Assembly (NCBI RefSeq): GCF_017052465.1
Contig: NZ_JAFHKT010000141.1
Coordinates: 1-64,000, forward strand
DNA: 64,000 bases
Direction of reading: 5' to 3'
From: Arthrobacter pascens
GTDB taxonomy: Bacteria > Actinomycetota > Actinomycetes > Actinomycetales > Micrococcaceae
The notes beneath the pieces were generated by a model. It saw only the letters and a list, made by a program, of their open reading frames with translations. It did not search any database and was not told the DNA's origin. Shown here in pieces: positions 48,249 to 57,481 of this stretch (positions are counted from its first letter, which is position 1; each line of letters opens with the position of its first letter). The translations under genes were made by a program, and so were the position numbers.

Positions 48249-49832
48249 TTAGGTGAGTGTTGAGACCGCGAGCTTCAGTATTGTCGCTGAGCCTCCCTCA
48301 GCCGATAGCCAGTTCTCCGGGTTTTCGGTTTCGGGGAAGATGAGATCAGTCAGGACGACCTTGCCACCCTGGGCGAAAACTTCGACCGAGCAGTGGTCCA
48401 CGACGATGAGTAATTTGAGCACACCGTTTTCAAGGTCAACTGGTGCTGACTCGACCGAAGCGAATTTCCCGTGGAAGCCGGTGTTTCCTGATTGTCTGCG
48501 GTCAAGGATGAGTTGGGCGCTGGTTGTGTTGTAGCTAAGAATGGTGCCCTTGCTCCCGTCACTGCTTCTGAAGAGTCGGAAATCAACACGTTCGGTGCTT
48601 CCGGGCAGTATCTCCGCCTCGATGATTTGGGCGCTACCGGGTACGGCATCCGGCAATTGGTGGGCTGAATTTCGCAGCTCAAAGGTGTCTGCGTTCATTT
48701 GGTCCTGGGCCGTGGGCAGCTGTCCTCCTGCGCAAAGGTCGGCCAGGACCGGTTGCTGGATCAGGCGGGCGGAGCCGTTGATTGCTGTGAGGTGCACTTC
48801 GCGGGCGAGCGTCATCGAGGACCGCCAGGGGGCGGTGGGCAGCTCGTTGGCGTAGTCCCAGTTGTTCATCCAGCCGATGATGATGCGCCGCCCATCCGGG
48901 ACATTGCTGAAGGATACAGAGGCGTAGCAGTCCCGTCCCCAGTCCAGCCACAGGCATTGCTGCAAGGCTGCAGCGGCCGCGACGGAGTCACCCAGGGCGC
49001 TGACCCCCGCCGACGCTGCAACTGAACCTTCGTCCGGGATGAACCGGACGCCGTCGAACTGCCCCACGAAGTACTGTCCTCCGGAACCTCCCGCCACCGC
49101 GCCGGGGTTGACGTTGACGATCAGGACCCATTTGACGTTGTCCGGGTCCCCGTCCACCGCCAGGGGAAAGAGGTCGGGGCACTCCCATTCGCCGGCGTCG
49201 GCGTTGGCCGGCCCGAAGTCGCTCAGGAAGTCCCAGGTCTTGAGGTCGTCCGAACGGTAGAAGACCACCTTTTGGTGCTGCGCCTCGACGGCGACCATGA
49301 CCCAGCAGGCACCCTGGTCCCCGTGAAATCGGAAGACCTTGGGATCGCGGAAGTTCGCGGAATCTCTGGTGAGGACGGGGTTTCCTTCGTATTTTCGCCA
49401 CGTCATTCCGGCGTCTGAGCTGTAGGCCAGAGACTGCGCCTGCGTGCCGCTGTGTTCGGACGCGGCCTTATAGGCACTGGTGTAAATGGCCACGAGGGCA
49501 GGTGCGTCCGCCGTGCCGAAACCGGACGTGTTGCCGTGGTCGACTACGACACTCCCCGAGAAGATGTCCTCTGTCTCGTCGCAGGCAATGGCAACAGGGT
49601 GTTCCGTCCAGTGCAGCAAATCACGGGAGGTGGCGTGGCCCCAGGACATGTTGCCCCAGACGCTGCCGTACGGGTTGTTCTGGAAGAACAAATGGTAGAG
49701 GCCGTCGTAGAAAACCAGGCCATTGGGATCGTTCAGCCAGGTATCCCTTGCCGTGAAGTGGATGGCAGGCCGGAACCTGGAGGTTCCGGCCTGGGCTGTT
49801 TCCGGGCGTACGGTATCAAGGCGACTGGACAT
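48249..49832 (-). CDS. GH32 beta-fructosidase, intracellular
   Basis: 527 residues with the five-bladed propeller and C-terminal sandwich of GH32. Catalytic set: nucleophile Asp in WLNDPNGL (Asp35), transition-state Asp in FRDPKVF, and acid/base Glu in WECPDLFP. No signal peptide. It would cut inulobiose and other fructo-oligosaccharides to fructose after import. It lies 41 bp upstream of the GH91 gene and 39 bp after the LacI gene on the same strand. Confidence 0.92.
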   Translation of the reverse strand: MSSRLDTVRPETAQAGTSRFRPAIHFTARDTWLNDPNGLVFYDGLYHLFFQNNPYGSVWGNMSWGHATSRDLLHWTEHPVAIACDETEDIFSGSVVVDHGNTSGFGTADAPALVAIYTSAYKAASEHSGTQAQSLAYSSDAGMTWRKYEGNPVLTRDSANFRDPKVFRFHGDQGACWVMVAVEAQHQKVVFYRSDDLKTWDFLSDFGPANADAGEWECPDLFPLAVDGDPDNVKWVLIVNVNPGAVAGGSGGQYFVGQFDGVRFIPDEGSVAASAGVSALGDSVAAAAALQQCLWLDWGRDCYASVSFSNVPDGRRIIIGWMNNWDYANELPTAPWRSSMTLAREVHLTAINGSARLIQQPVLADLCAGGQLPTAQDQMNADTFELRNSAHQLPDAVPGSAQIIEAEILPGSTERVDFRLFRSSDGSKGTILSYNTTSAQLILDRRQSGNTGFHGKFASVESAPVDLENGVLKLLIVVDHCSVEVFAQGGKVVLTDLIFPETENPENWLSAEGGSATILKLAVSTLT

Positions 49833-49871
49833 GTCTGGCGGTCCTCTTGGGAAGTGGAAGGGGCTGGCTGG

Positions 49872-50915
49872 CTATTGCCGGGGAGCCGCGACGGAATCGC
49901 GGCGCACCAGCGGACAGCTCAGAATGGTCGGGTGCAGCGCCATGAGGGCAAGGTCGGTCTTCCCCTCGACGGCGTCAATCAGGTGCTCGGTGGCCCAAGC
50001 ACCCATCTCGTAGTGAGGCAGGGCCACGGTGGTGAGCCCCGGATAAAGGTTGGCGGCGATCAGTTCCTGGTCATCGAAGCCCACGATTGAAAGGTCAGCG
50101 GGGATGCTGAGTCCCAGCTCCGCAGCGGCGCGGTAGGCTCCCATCGCCATCCGGTCGTTGTAGCAGAACAAACCGGTGGGCGGGTCCTCGCCCGCCAGGA
50201 TCCGCCGGGCCGCTTCATAGCCGCCTTGCACCTCGGAGATCTCGGACTCGACAGGTGCCGCGTCGCCGTCGAGCCCTGCTTCGGTCAGCGTGGCCCGGAA
50301 GGCCTGGAGCCGCTGACGGGTTGCGGGGACATCATCGGTGTTGTTGATGAAGCCCACCCGGGTGTGGCCCGCTTCGAGGAGCGCGCCCACGGCGGCGCGT
50401 GCACCGCCTTCTTCGTCCGGGATCACGGCGGTGATGTTTCCGCCGGTGGCCACCGAGTCGACCAGGACGGAGGGGACGCTGCCAAGGTTGGCCGGCAGCT
50501 CCACGTTGCGGTGGTACATGGTGGCGTAGAGGATTCCGTCCACCCGGCGTTCCAGGAGGGTCTCGACGTCGGCCTGCCGGGACTCCGGGCTTGCCGAGCC
50601 CGAGGTGTTGATGATCATGAGGTTGTAGCCCCGGGCGCGCGCGGCCTCGTCCGCACCGAGAATGATCCGCCCCGCGTGGGGCGTTGTTGCTATTTCCTCG
50701 CTGACCAGTCCCAGCATGCCGGTCCTCTGGGTGCGAAGGGCCTGGGCAAGGCGGTTGGGGCCATAGCCCAGTTGCTCCGAAATGGCCCGTACCTTGTCCC
50801 TCGTTTCGGGGCTGATGCGGGCGTAGGAAACATCGTTGAGGACGTGGGAGACAGTTGTCACGGAGACGCCGGCGGCGACGGCCACGTCCTTAATACCGAT
50901 GTTCTTGTTGCTCAT
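49872..50915 (-). CDS. LacI-family repressor of the fructan locus
   Basis: 347 residues: helix-turn-helix IKDVAVAAGVSVTTVSHVLN, hinge RLAQALRTQRTGMLGLV, then a periplasmic-binding-type effector domain (GLFCYNDRMAMGAY, SIVGFDDQELIAANL). GGGAGACAG precedes the ATG. It sits between the permease and GH32 genes in the same direction and probably binds CGTTTT-GCT-AAAACG in front of the operon (54233). The effector is likely fructose, inulobiose or DFA III. Confidence 0.9.
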   Translation of the reverse strand: MSNKNIGIKDVAVAAGVSVTTVSHVLNDVSYARISPETRDKVRAISEQLGYGPNRLAQALRTQRTGMLGLVSEEIATTPHAGRIILGADEAARARGYNLMIINTSGSASPESRQADVETLLERRVDGILYATMYHRNVELPANLGSVPSVLVDSVATGGNITAVIPDEEGGARAAVGALLEAGHTRVGFINNTDDVPATRQRLQAFRATLTEAGLDGDAAPVESEISEVQGGYEAARRILAGEDPPTGLFCYNDRMAMGAYRAAAELGLSIPADLSIVGFDDQELIAANLYPGLTTVALPHYEMGAWATEHLIDAVEGKTDLALMALHPTILSCPLVRRDSVAAPRQ

Positions 50916-50984
50916 CTGTCTCCCACGTCCTTATGGTCGGTGATGCTCTTGGGCATCACCAGTAGGCTACTCGTTGTTGGTGGT

Positions 50985-51938
50985 CTAGCCCTTGACGGCG
51001 CCGAGCGTCATGCCTGCGACGATCTTGCGCTGCAAGAGAAGGGTCAGAAGGATGACCGGGATGGAGTAGACGGCGGCCAGCGCCGTCATGGATCCCCAGT
51101 CCAGGCCGAACTGGGTCTGGAAGTTCGCGATCACCACGGGCGTTGTCTGGGAGCGGATCGCTGTCATCAGGAGTGCGAAGAGGAACTCGTTCCAGGAGGC
51201 CAGGAAGGCGAAGATCGCGGTGACGGCGATGCCGCCGGAGACCACCGGGATCACCACGCGCCACAGGGCTCCGAGTCTGCTGCAGCCATCCACTGTGGCA
51301 GCTTCCTCCAGGTCTTTCGGCACCGCCTCGAAGAAGCTGGACATCAGCCAGATCGAGAGCGGCAGCGAGATGGTGGTGTGGGCGATGGACAGGGCGATGG
51401 GAGTATCTGAAAGGCCAACGGCTGCCATCATCGAAGCCAGCGGAATACCGATCGCCACCGGCGGCACCATGCGGGTAACCAGGGCGGCCATGATGAAGAT
51501 CCTGCCGCTGAGGGTTTGGTACCGGGTGATGCCGTAGGCCGCCGGTACCGCCAGCACGAGCGAAAGCACGGTGCTGATGATGGCCGTCTGGATGCTGTTG
51601 ATGAAGGAGGCAAGGACTCCGCTGCGGCCCAGTGCATTGGTGTAGTTCTCCAGCGTCCATTCCCGCGGGAGGATGGTCGGCGGCACCGCGATGGTGTCGA
51701 TCGGGGTTTTGAAGGATGTGAAGAGCAGGTACAGGAACGGGAATCCGTACAGCACCATGGCTGCCGCGAGGAGGACCCACAGCAGGGTTCTGGTGCTCCG
51801 CCGGCCCGCTTCCAGGCCTTCACGGTTGACGCCCCGGCGCTGGCGGCCGCTGCTCCCCGTGGTGGTTGGCACGGAAGTGCCGGCAACGACCGGTGGTGGC
51901 GTCCCGCCGTCGTGCGTTGTTCGTTCAGCGACGCGCAT
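50985..51938 (-). CDS. Carbohydrate ABC transporter permease (MalG-type)
   Basis: 317 residues with six helices after a Thr/Arg-rich N-terminus of about 50 residues. The EAA loop is EAVPKDLEEAATVDGCSRLGALW, and the C-terminus ends LLQRKIVAGMTLGAVKG, typical of MalG-like subunits. Its start overlaps the MalF-type gene by one base. Part of the fructan-sugar importer; no ATPase is encoded here, so a shared MsiK-like ATPase is expected elsewhere. Confidence 0.9.
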   Translation of the reverse strand: MRVAERTTHDGGTPPPVVAGTSVPTTTGSSGRQRRGVNREGLEAGRRSTRTLLWVLLAAAMVLYGFPFLYLLFTSFKTPIDTIAVPPTILPREWTLENYTNALGRSGVLASFINSIQTAIISTVLSLVLAVPAAYGITRYQTLSGRIFIMAALVTRMVPPVAIGIPLASMMAAVGLSDTPIALSIAHTTISLPLSIWLMSSFFEAVPKDLEEAATVDGCSRLGALWRVVIPVVSGGIAVTAIFAFLASWNEFLFALLMTAIRSQTTPVVIANFQTQFGLDWGSMTALAAVYSIPVILLTLLLQRKIVAGMTLGAVKG

Positions 51939-52825
51939 CAGTTGTCCTTTCCTGGCCGCCAGATGGTGGACACCGCGACGAACGCGACGGCGAGCATGGC
52001 CAGCAGGTAGACGGTTCCCATGGCGCTGGCCAGTCCGGGGTCACCGAAGCGGATCATGGTCCGGTAGATCAGCAGGCTCATGGTTTCGGAGGCGGATTGT
52101 GGGCCGCCGTTGGTTTGGATGAGGATGGTGTCGAACGCGCGGGCCGCATCGATGCCGCGGACCACCAGTGCCACCGCGATGACCGGCCGCAGGAGGGGCA
52201 GGATGATGCGGAACAGCATCGCCGGTGCGCGGGCGCCGTCCAGGCGTGCTGCTTCGATCAGGTCCCCGGGGATGTTCTGCAGCCCGGCGAAAAGCACCAG
52301 GCACATGAACGATGTGGTCAGCCAGATGTCAGGAATGGCCACGGAAAAGAGAACAATATCCGGGTCGGAGAGCCACCCGATCTGGTTGGGGTTGGACAGG
52401 ATGCCGGCCTGGTGCAGGAGGGTCCCGATGAGGCCGAAGTTGTCGATCATCAGGAACTTCCAGAGGAGGCCTGCCACGATCGGCGCGATCATGAGTGGGT
52501 ACATGAACACTGTCCGCCAGATTTGGGAGCTTCTCCCGAGGGTGGTGAACAGCAGCGCCATGCCAAGGCCGAGGGCGAATTCGAGGGTGACCACCACCAA
52601 GGTGTAGGCCAGGGTCCGCCATCCGGCACCCATGAAGGCTTCGGAGGCGAAGGCCCGGAAGTAGTTATCCAGACCCACGAAGTCGCGGGGGCCGCCGGCG
52701 ATCGGCGAGATCTTGAAGAAGCTGTCCGCCACGAGGCGGAACAGCGGGAAGGCGACAAAAACTGCCAGGAACAGCGCCGCCGGAGTCATGAGGTACAGGG
52801 CAAAGCGGCGATCGGAGATACGCAC
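51938..52825 (-). CDS. Carbohydrate ABC transporter permease (MalF-type)
   Basis: 295 residues with six helices. N-terminus RFALYLMTPAALFLAVFVAF and EAA loop NIPGDLIEAARLDGARAPAM are standard for MalF/UgpA subunits. GTG start with GGAAGAG six bases upstream. It pairs with the next permease gene and the binding protein before it. Confidence 0.9.
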   Translation of the reverse strand: MRISDRRFALYLMTPAALFLAVFVAFPLFRLVADSFFKISPIAGGPRDFVGLDNYFRAFASEAFMGAGWRTLAYTLVVVTLEFALGLGMALLFTTLGRSSQIWRTVFMYPLMIAPIVAGLLWKFLMIDNFGLIGTLLHQAGILSNPNQIGWLSDPDIVLFSVAIPDIWLTTSFMCLVLFAGLQNIPGDLIEAARLDGARAPAMLFRIILPLLRPVIAVALVVRGIDAARAFDTILIQTNGGPQSASETMSLLIYRTMIRFGDPGLASAMGTVYLLAMLAVAFVAVSTIWRPGKDN

Positions 52826-52892
52826 GGTTTTCTCTTCCGCTGGTTGGGGACCGTGGCCGGCACTGGTGAGTCAGGTGCCGGCCACGGGGGTC

Positions 52893-54173
52893 TTACTTGA
52901 GGAGGTCCTCGATCTGCTTTTTAGCGTCGGCGAGGAGGGTGGCGGAGTCCCCGCCGGCCACGGCCTTCTGCAGCATGGGAACCAGTACCGTGTCCACGAT
53001 CTGCTGCCACTTCTCGGTAGCCGGCCGGGTGGCCGTGGCTTTCCCGTTGAGGGTTTCGATCAGCGGCCCGAAGCTTTCGTAGCCTTCCTTGTCCTGGTAC
53101 TTCTCAAAAGCTGAGATGCGCGAGGCCAGACCGAGGCTGGATTCAATGCCCATGCTGTTGTTGTCATAGGCACACTTGATGAACTTCTTGGCTGCATCAG
53201 CGTTCTTGGTTGCCTTCGGGACTGAGAGGTACCAGGGTCCCGGGACGCCGCCGATGCCGGCGGATCCGGCGATCATGGGAGCTGCTCCCACTTTGCCGGC
53301 GACCGGTGAGTCCGCGGGGATCTGCCGGTAAGCGTGGGCCCAGAAGCGGGTCATTGCGGTCTTGCCCTGGTTGAACAGGTTTTGGGCGGCAGCCCAGTCG
53401 ACCTGCGCGGCACCGGACGGCGCGGACTTGGTGAGGCTGACGTAGAAGTCCAGGGCCTCCTTGTGCGCGGCGTTGTCGATGACCACCTTGTTGTTTTCGT
53501 CCAGGACCATGGGCGAGCCGGCCTGCAGGACGTGGGCCAGCCATTCGGTTTCTACACCGCCCTTGACGTCGGTGCCGTACATGCCGTCCCTGGTGAAGAA
53601 TTCGGAGATGTCCTGGTACTGCTTCCAGGTGGTGGGTGCGGCGAGTTCGTACCCGTACTTGGCCTTGAAGTCGGCCTTGTTTTTGGCGTCCTCGAAGAGG
53701 TCTTTGCGGTAGAGGATGATTTCGGCGTTTGTCCAGGCGGGCAGGCCGATGAAGTGCCCGTCCACGTTCGCTTCCTTCACGAGGGCGGGGAAGATGTCCT
53801 TCTTGGCCTCGTCGGTGAAGATTTCATCGATGGGCTGGACGGCGTCCTTGAAGCTGGGCAGCCAGACGGAGTCCAGGGCTGCCACGTCAAAGGAAACGTT
53901 GCCGGAGGAGAACTCGCTGGAGAGCCGGTTGAACATGCCGTCGTAGGGCAGTTCGACAAAGTTCACGTCGATTCCGGCGTCCTTTTTGCACTGCTCGGCG
54001 ACGCCCGTCAGCTCGGCGTGGCCTCCCGCTTCGACCAGGACGTTGACGGTGCTGGTGCCGGCGCTACCCGAGTTGGTCGGGCCCCCTGCGCCGCACCCGG
54101 CGGCCGCCAGGGCGACGGCGGTGCAGATGCCGCCGATGGTGGCGAACCTGTTGATGGTCTTTCGAGTGGACAT
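52893..54173 (-). CDS. Carbohydrate ABC transporter substrate-binding lipoprotein
   Basis: 426 residues; the signal peptide ends in a lipobox (AAAGCG). Family-1 extracellular binding protein with VNVLVEAGGHAELTGVAEQC, LPAWTNAEIILYRKDLFED and WYLSVPKATKNADAAKKFI. First gene of the leftward fructan operon, 60 bp downstream of a LacI-type operator. From context the ligand is a fructose oligomer or difructose anhydride; this is inferred. Confidence 0.9.
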   Translation of the reverse strand: MSTRKTINRFATIGGICTAVALAAAGCGAGGPTNSGSAGTSTVNVLVEAGGHAELTGVAEQCKKDAGIDVNFVELPYDGMFNRLSSEFSSGNVSFDVAALDSVWLPSFKDAVQPIDEIFTDEAKKDIFPALVKEANVDGHFIGLPAWTNAEIILYRKDLFEDAKNKADFKAKYGYELAAPTTWKQYQDISEFFTRDGMYGTDVKGGVETEWLAHVLQAGSPMVLDENNKVVIDNAAHKEALDFYVSLTKSAPSGAAQVDWAAAQNLFNQGKTAMTRFWAHAYRQIPADSPVAGKVGAAPMIAGSAGIGGVPGPWYLSVPKATKNADAAKKFIKCAYDNNSMGIESSLGLASRISAFEKYQDKEGYESFGPLIETLNGKATATRPATEKWQQIVDTVLVPMLQKAVAGGDSATLLADAKKQIEDLLK

Positions 54174-54232
54174 CGCTGTCGACTCACTTTCTCTCGAACG
54201 GAAATGGCGAGACTGAATCTGGAGTGAAAAAC

Positions 54233-54247
54233 CGTTTTGCTAAAACG
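54233..54247. promoter_or_regulatory. LacI-type operator of the fructan operon
   Basis: CGTTTT-GCT-AAAACG, a perfect inverted repeat in the leader region of the binding-protein gene. A second, weaker CGTTTTGGCAATTTTGG lies at 54370-54386, which would suit DNA looping by a LacI tetramer. Confidence 0.6.
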
Positions 54248-54824
54248 ACTTGGCACTCAGACTAAGACCACTTCCGAAGAAGTGTCAAGCGTCACTTTTT
54301 GGGCCGACATTCCACCTCTTGACGACCGGGGGCAGTAAGCCCTACCGTGAATCCAGAAAGGCGACAAATCGTTTTGGCAATTTTGGCAGATTCTGACGAA
54401 TCCAGGCACGCTACAACGCCGCGTGACTTGTGCCGGCGACGGCTACCTGCAGGCAGCGAGCGGTGTGGTGCGTATCAACGCTGCAGCAGGTTTTCCGCCG
54501 ACTCAGCCCTGAGCGGTTTCCACTCCGAAGGCACGGACTTATCTGGCTAATTGGTGACGATGCCCAACGAGACCGCGCTGCTCCCGCTGCGTGCATCCCC
54601 CGCAAGGGCCGCCGCGGTTCCAAGGTCCCCACAGGGTTTCTCAAGGTTCCCCGGTCAGTCTGGCTGGGCCTGAGGCTGAAACTCAGGGCCCTTGTCTTTC
54701 GTCCGCCAATCAATGGCGATTGAGAAAACTTGATAAGAGTCCCTTCTTTCATTGGTAGATCTGGGCCTACCGGCGGCCCTTCACCTCAACCACGCCAGCA
54801 CCGTGCACGAACGGCAGGAGCATC
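54248..54824. other. Intergenic region, promoter only
   Basis: No convincing gene. A rightward promoter-like pair, TTGACG (54319-54324) and TACCGT (54343-54348), sits near the weak operator at 54370. Short open frames here have poor codon bias. A rightward promoter for the secreted phosphatase must lie in the right part, but no clear -35/-10 pair was found. Confidence 0.4.
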
Positions 54825-57137
54825 ATGACAGACAAGCTCAACGTCCCGGTCCGTCTAGACCTCAAGCGGGCCCGCGCCCAGGTGCCGCCGCTGGGCCGCT
54901 CAAGGACGAAACTTCGGGGTATGGGAGCGTCTGCCATGAGAATCGGAAGATTCCTGACGGTGGCTTTGGCCAGCGCGGCCCTGGTTCTCGGCGGATCGTT
55001 GGTCATCGGCCCCGGGACAGACGGTTCCAGCGCCTTGTCCACCGCGGCGGCCGCACCTATCCCCGCAGTGCCGGGCCAGCTGCGCGTCACGGCGGCGGGT
55101 GACTACTCGGCCACTGCCGAGGCAGATGGGGTCCTGACCCGGGTTGGTGCCATCAAGCCTGACCTGCATCTGGCTCTCGGTGATCTCTCCTACGGTGCCA
55201 CAGGGGCGGAGCAGGCATGGTGCGATTTCGTGACCTCGCGCACGGGCCCTGGATTTCCATTCCAACTGGTCTCCGGAAACCATGAAAGCAACGGGCTCAA
55301 CGGCAACATCAACGACTTCGCAGCCTGCCTGCCCAACCAGTTGCCCGGCGTGATCGGGACGTACGGCAGGCAGTATTACGTTGACGTGCCGGAGGAGAAC
55401 CCGCTGGTTCGCTTCGTTTTCATCTCCCCCGGGATGCCGTTCTCCGACGGTGTTTGGGACTACTCCGCGGGAAGTGCCCGGTACAACTGGACGGCAGCCG
55501 CAATCGACGGCGCCCGTGCAGCATCTGTCCCATGGGTGGTGGTGGGCATGCACGCACCGTGCATCTCCGTGGGCATCTACGACTGCGTCGCCGGGCCCGC
55601 CCTTACCAACCTGCTCCTCAGTAAGAAGGTGGACCTGGTCCTGAACGGCCATGAGCACCACTACCAGCGGAGCAAGCAACTCGCCACGGCCGCCGGATGC
55701 ACGGGGTTGCAGCCCAACGCCTATAACCCGTCTTGCGTGCGGGACCCGGACAATGCCCTAGACAAAGGTGCTGGCTCAGTCTTCGCCACTGTGGGCACCG
55801 GCGGAAGGCCGCTGCGCAACGTCAATGCCGTCGACGCGGAAGCGCCCTACTTCGCGGCATACTCCGGATTGAATTCCAACCCGAGCCACGGCCTGTTGGA
55901 CCTCCAGTTCACTTCGACGTCAATGAATGCCGCGTTCGTGGCCACCAACGGAACCTACACGGATGCCTTCAGCATCGCGCCGGCAGGGAGCAACCCGCCG
56001 ACGACCTCCTTCACCGCGAGCCCCACGTCCGGCACGGTTCCACTGACGGTGAACTTCACCGATACCTCTACCGGTTCACCCACTTCGTGGGCCTGGGATT
56101 TCGGTGACGGTGGTACGGCCACGACACAGAACCCGTCACACACCTACTCCACGGCCGGGACGTACACGGCAAGGCTGACCGCCACCAACGCCGCCGGGTC
56201 AACATCGAGCACCAGAACCATCACGGTCAACCCACCAGGCGGTCCGGCGGCCCCGGTCGCTTCCTTCACTGCTGCGCCCACGTCCGGCACAGTTCCCCTG
56301 ACGGTGAACTTCACAGATACCTCCACGGGTTCGCCGACCTCATGGGCGTGGGATTTCGGCAACGGTGCTACGTCAACCACACAGAACCCTTCACACACGT
56401 ACGCGACGGCCGGGACCTACACCGCGAGACTGACCGCCACGAACAGCGGAGGCTCAACGTCCGCCACCGCGACAATCACCGTCAATCCCGCCCCGCCGGC
56501 GTCGGGGATTACTGCCCGGAGTTCATCGACAGCGAATACATCCACGGCCACCACTACAGTGGCACTGGCCGCACCGGCTGGCCGGACTGCCGGCGATGTC
56601 TTGGTGGCGTCCTTCACCGCGGACCAGAATCCCACCGTGGCTGTCCCGGCGGGCTGGACGGCGATCGTCAACGGTCTGAGCATCGCCAGCTCGTCCACGG
56701 CGGGCGCACGGGTTTTCGCCTACTACCGCGTCGTCGGTTCGTCTGACCCCGCCACCTACACCTGGGCCCTGAGCAGGGCCGTCAAGTGGGGCGGCGGCAT
56801 CACCGCCTACACCGGGGTCAACACCACCACACCGCTGGACAGTGCCGTGGCCACCGCCGTCAACACAAGCTACACGGCCACGAGCATCGCCGTCGGCAGT
56901 GTGACCACGGCGAGCAACGGCGCCATGCTGATCGGTGGTCTTGGATTCGACAGCTCCAACCCGGCAGCGACCCCGCCGACCGGATGGACGGAACGGTGGG
57001 AAGCCACCGGCGGCCAGATCGCCGAACAGGCCGACAGGACCCAGGCAACCGCCGGCGCCACCGGTACCGCCACCTGGACCTTCAGCTCCGCCAAAGCTGT
57101 CGGAGCATGGCGGACCGCGCTGAAGCCGGCCGGCTAA
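54825..57137 (+). CDS. Secreted calcineurin-like phosphatase with PKD domains and C-terminal module
   Basis: 770 residues. Signal peptide near residues 38-62 after an unusual 37-residue lead. Metallophosphoesterase motifs: AAGDYSA (92-), GDLSYG (119-), GNHESN (151-), GMHAPC (242-) and GHEHHYQR (275-282), as in purple-acid-phosphatase-like enzymes. Two PKD domains lie at about 395-468 and 478-554. A C-terminal module of about 210 residues (561-770) is shared with the next two proteins. ATG 54825 has AGGAG; ATG 54936 would remove the lead. Likely hydrolyses phosphomonoesters outside the cell. Confidence 0.88.
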   Translation: MTDKLNVPVRLDLKRARAQVPPLGRSRTKLRGMGASAMRIGRFLTVALASAALVLGGSLVIGPGTDGSSALSTAAAAPIPAVPGQLRVTAAGDYSATAEADGVLTRVGAIKPDLHLALGDLSYGATGAEQAWCDFVTSRTGPGFPFQLVSGNHESNGLNGNINDFAACLPNQLPGVIGTYGRQYYVDVPEENPLVRFVFISPGMPFSDGVWDYSAGSARYNWTAAAIDGARAASVPWVVVGMHAPCISVGIYDCVAGPALTNLLLSKKVDLVLNGHEHHYQRSKQLATAAGCTGLQPNAYNPSCVRDPDNALDKGAGSVFATVGTGGRPLRNVNAVDAEAPYFAAYSGLNSNPSHGLLDLQFTSTSMNAAFVATNGTYTDAFSIAPAGSNPPTTSFTASPTSGTVPLTVNFTDTSTGSPTSWAWDFGDGGTATTQNPSHTYSTAGTYTARLTATNAAGSTSSTRTITVNPPGGPAAPVASFTAAPTSGTVPLTVNFTDTSTGSPTSWAWDFGNGATSTTQNPSHTYATAGTYTARLTATNSGGSTSATATITVNPAPPASGITARSSSTANTSTATTTVALAAPAGRTAGDVLVASFTADQNPTVAVPAGWTAIVNGLSIASSSTAGARVFAYYRVVGSSDPATYTWALSRAVKWGGGITAYTGVNTTTPLDSAVATAVNTSYTATSIAVGSVTTASNGAMLIGGLGFDSSNPAATPPTGWTERWEATGGQIAEQADRTQATAGATGTATWTFSSAKAVGAWRTALKPAG

Positions 57138-57481
57138 CCCTGGGTTAGGAAAGTCCAGCCCGGGCCGGGTTTCCAGGTCCTGCCCCGGGGAGGCCGGCGG
57201 CTGCCGGGTAGGGTTTCCAGTCCTGCCCGGCACGGCGGCCGCTTTGGGGGATAGGCCGTCCGGGCCATCGGCCTGTCCGGAGCACCGTTGGAAGTCCACC
57301 TCGACGGTGGGCGTGTCCATCCAGTCGTACCCGTTTCCTCCGCTGTTGTCCTGTGGAGGACGGGCGCAGCCGCCGCTTCGGCAGTGGCCCCCACTTCATG
57401 AGCAACCAGCCCTCCGGCAGCAAGTTCCGGAGGGGCCGGTCAGCAGCCCGGGCTCCGAAATGAGAAGCAGGACCGGCACGC
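57138..57481. other. Gap between convergent secreted-protein genes
   Basis: 344 bp, very GC-rich, with two near-direct copies of GGGTTTCCAG(G)TCCTGCCC at about 57169 and 57209, and short inverted segments. An open frame on the minus strand contains GGNGYDWMDTPTVEVDFQRC, which looks protein-like, but without start, stop or family support. No gene is called. Confidence 0.35.

Noticed and set aside
57138..57481. Gene on the minus strand containing GGNGYDWMDTPTVEVDFQRC
   Set aside because: No start with a ribosome-binding site, no family match, and the continuation is Pro/Arg-rich non-coding-like sequence.
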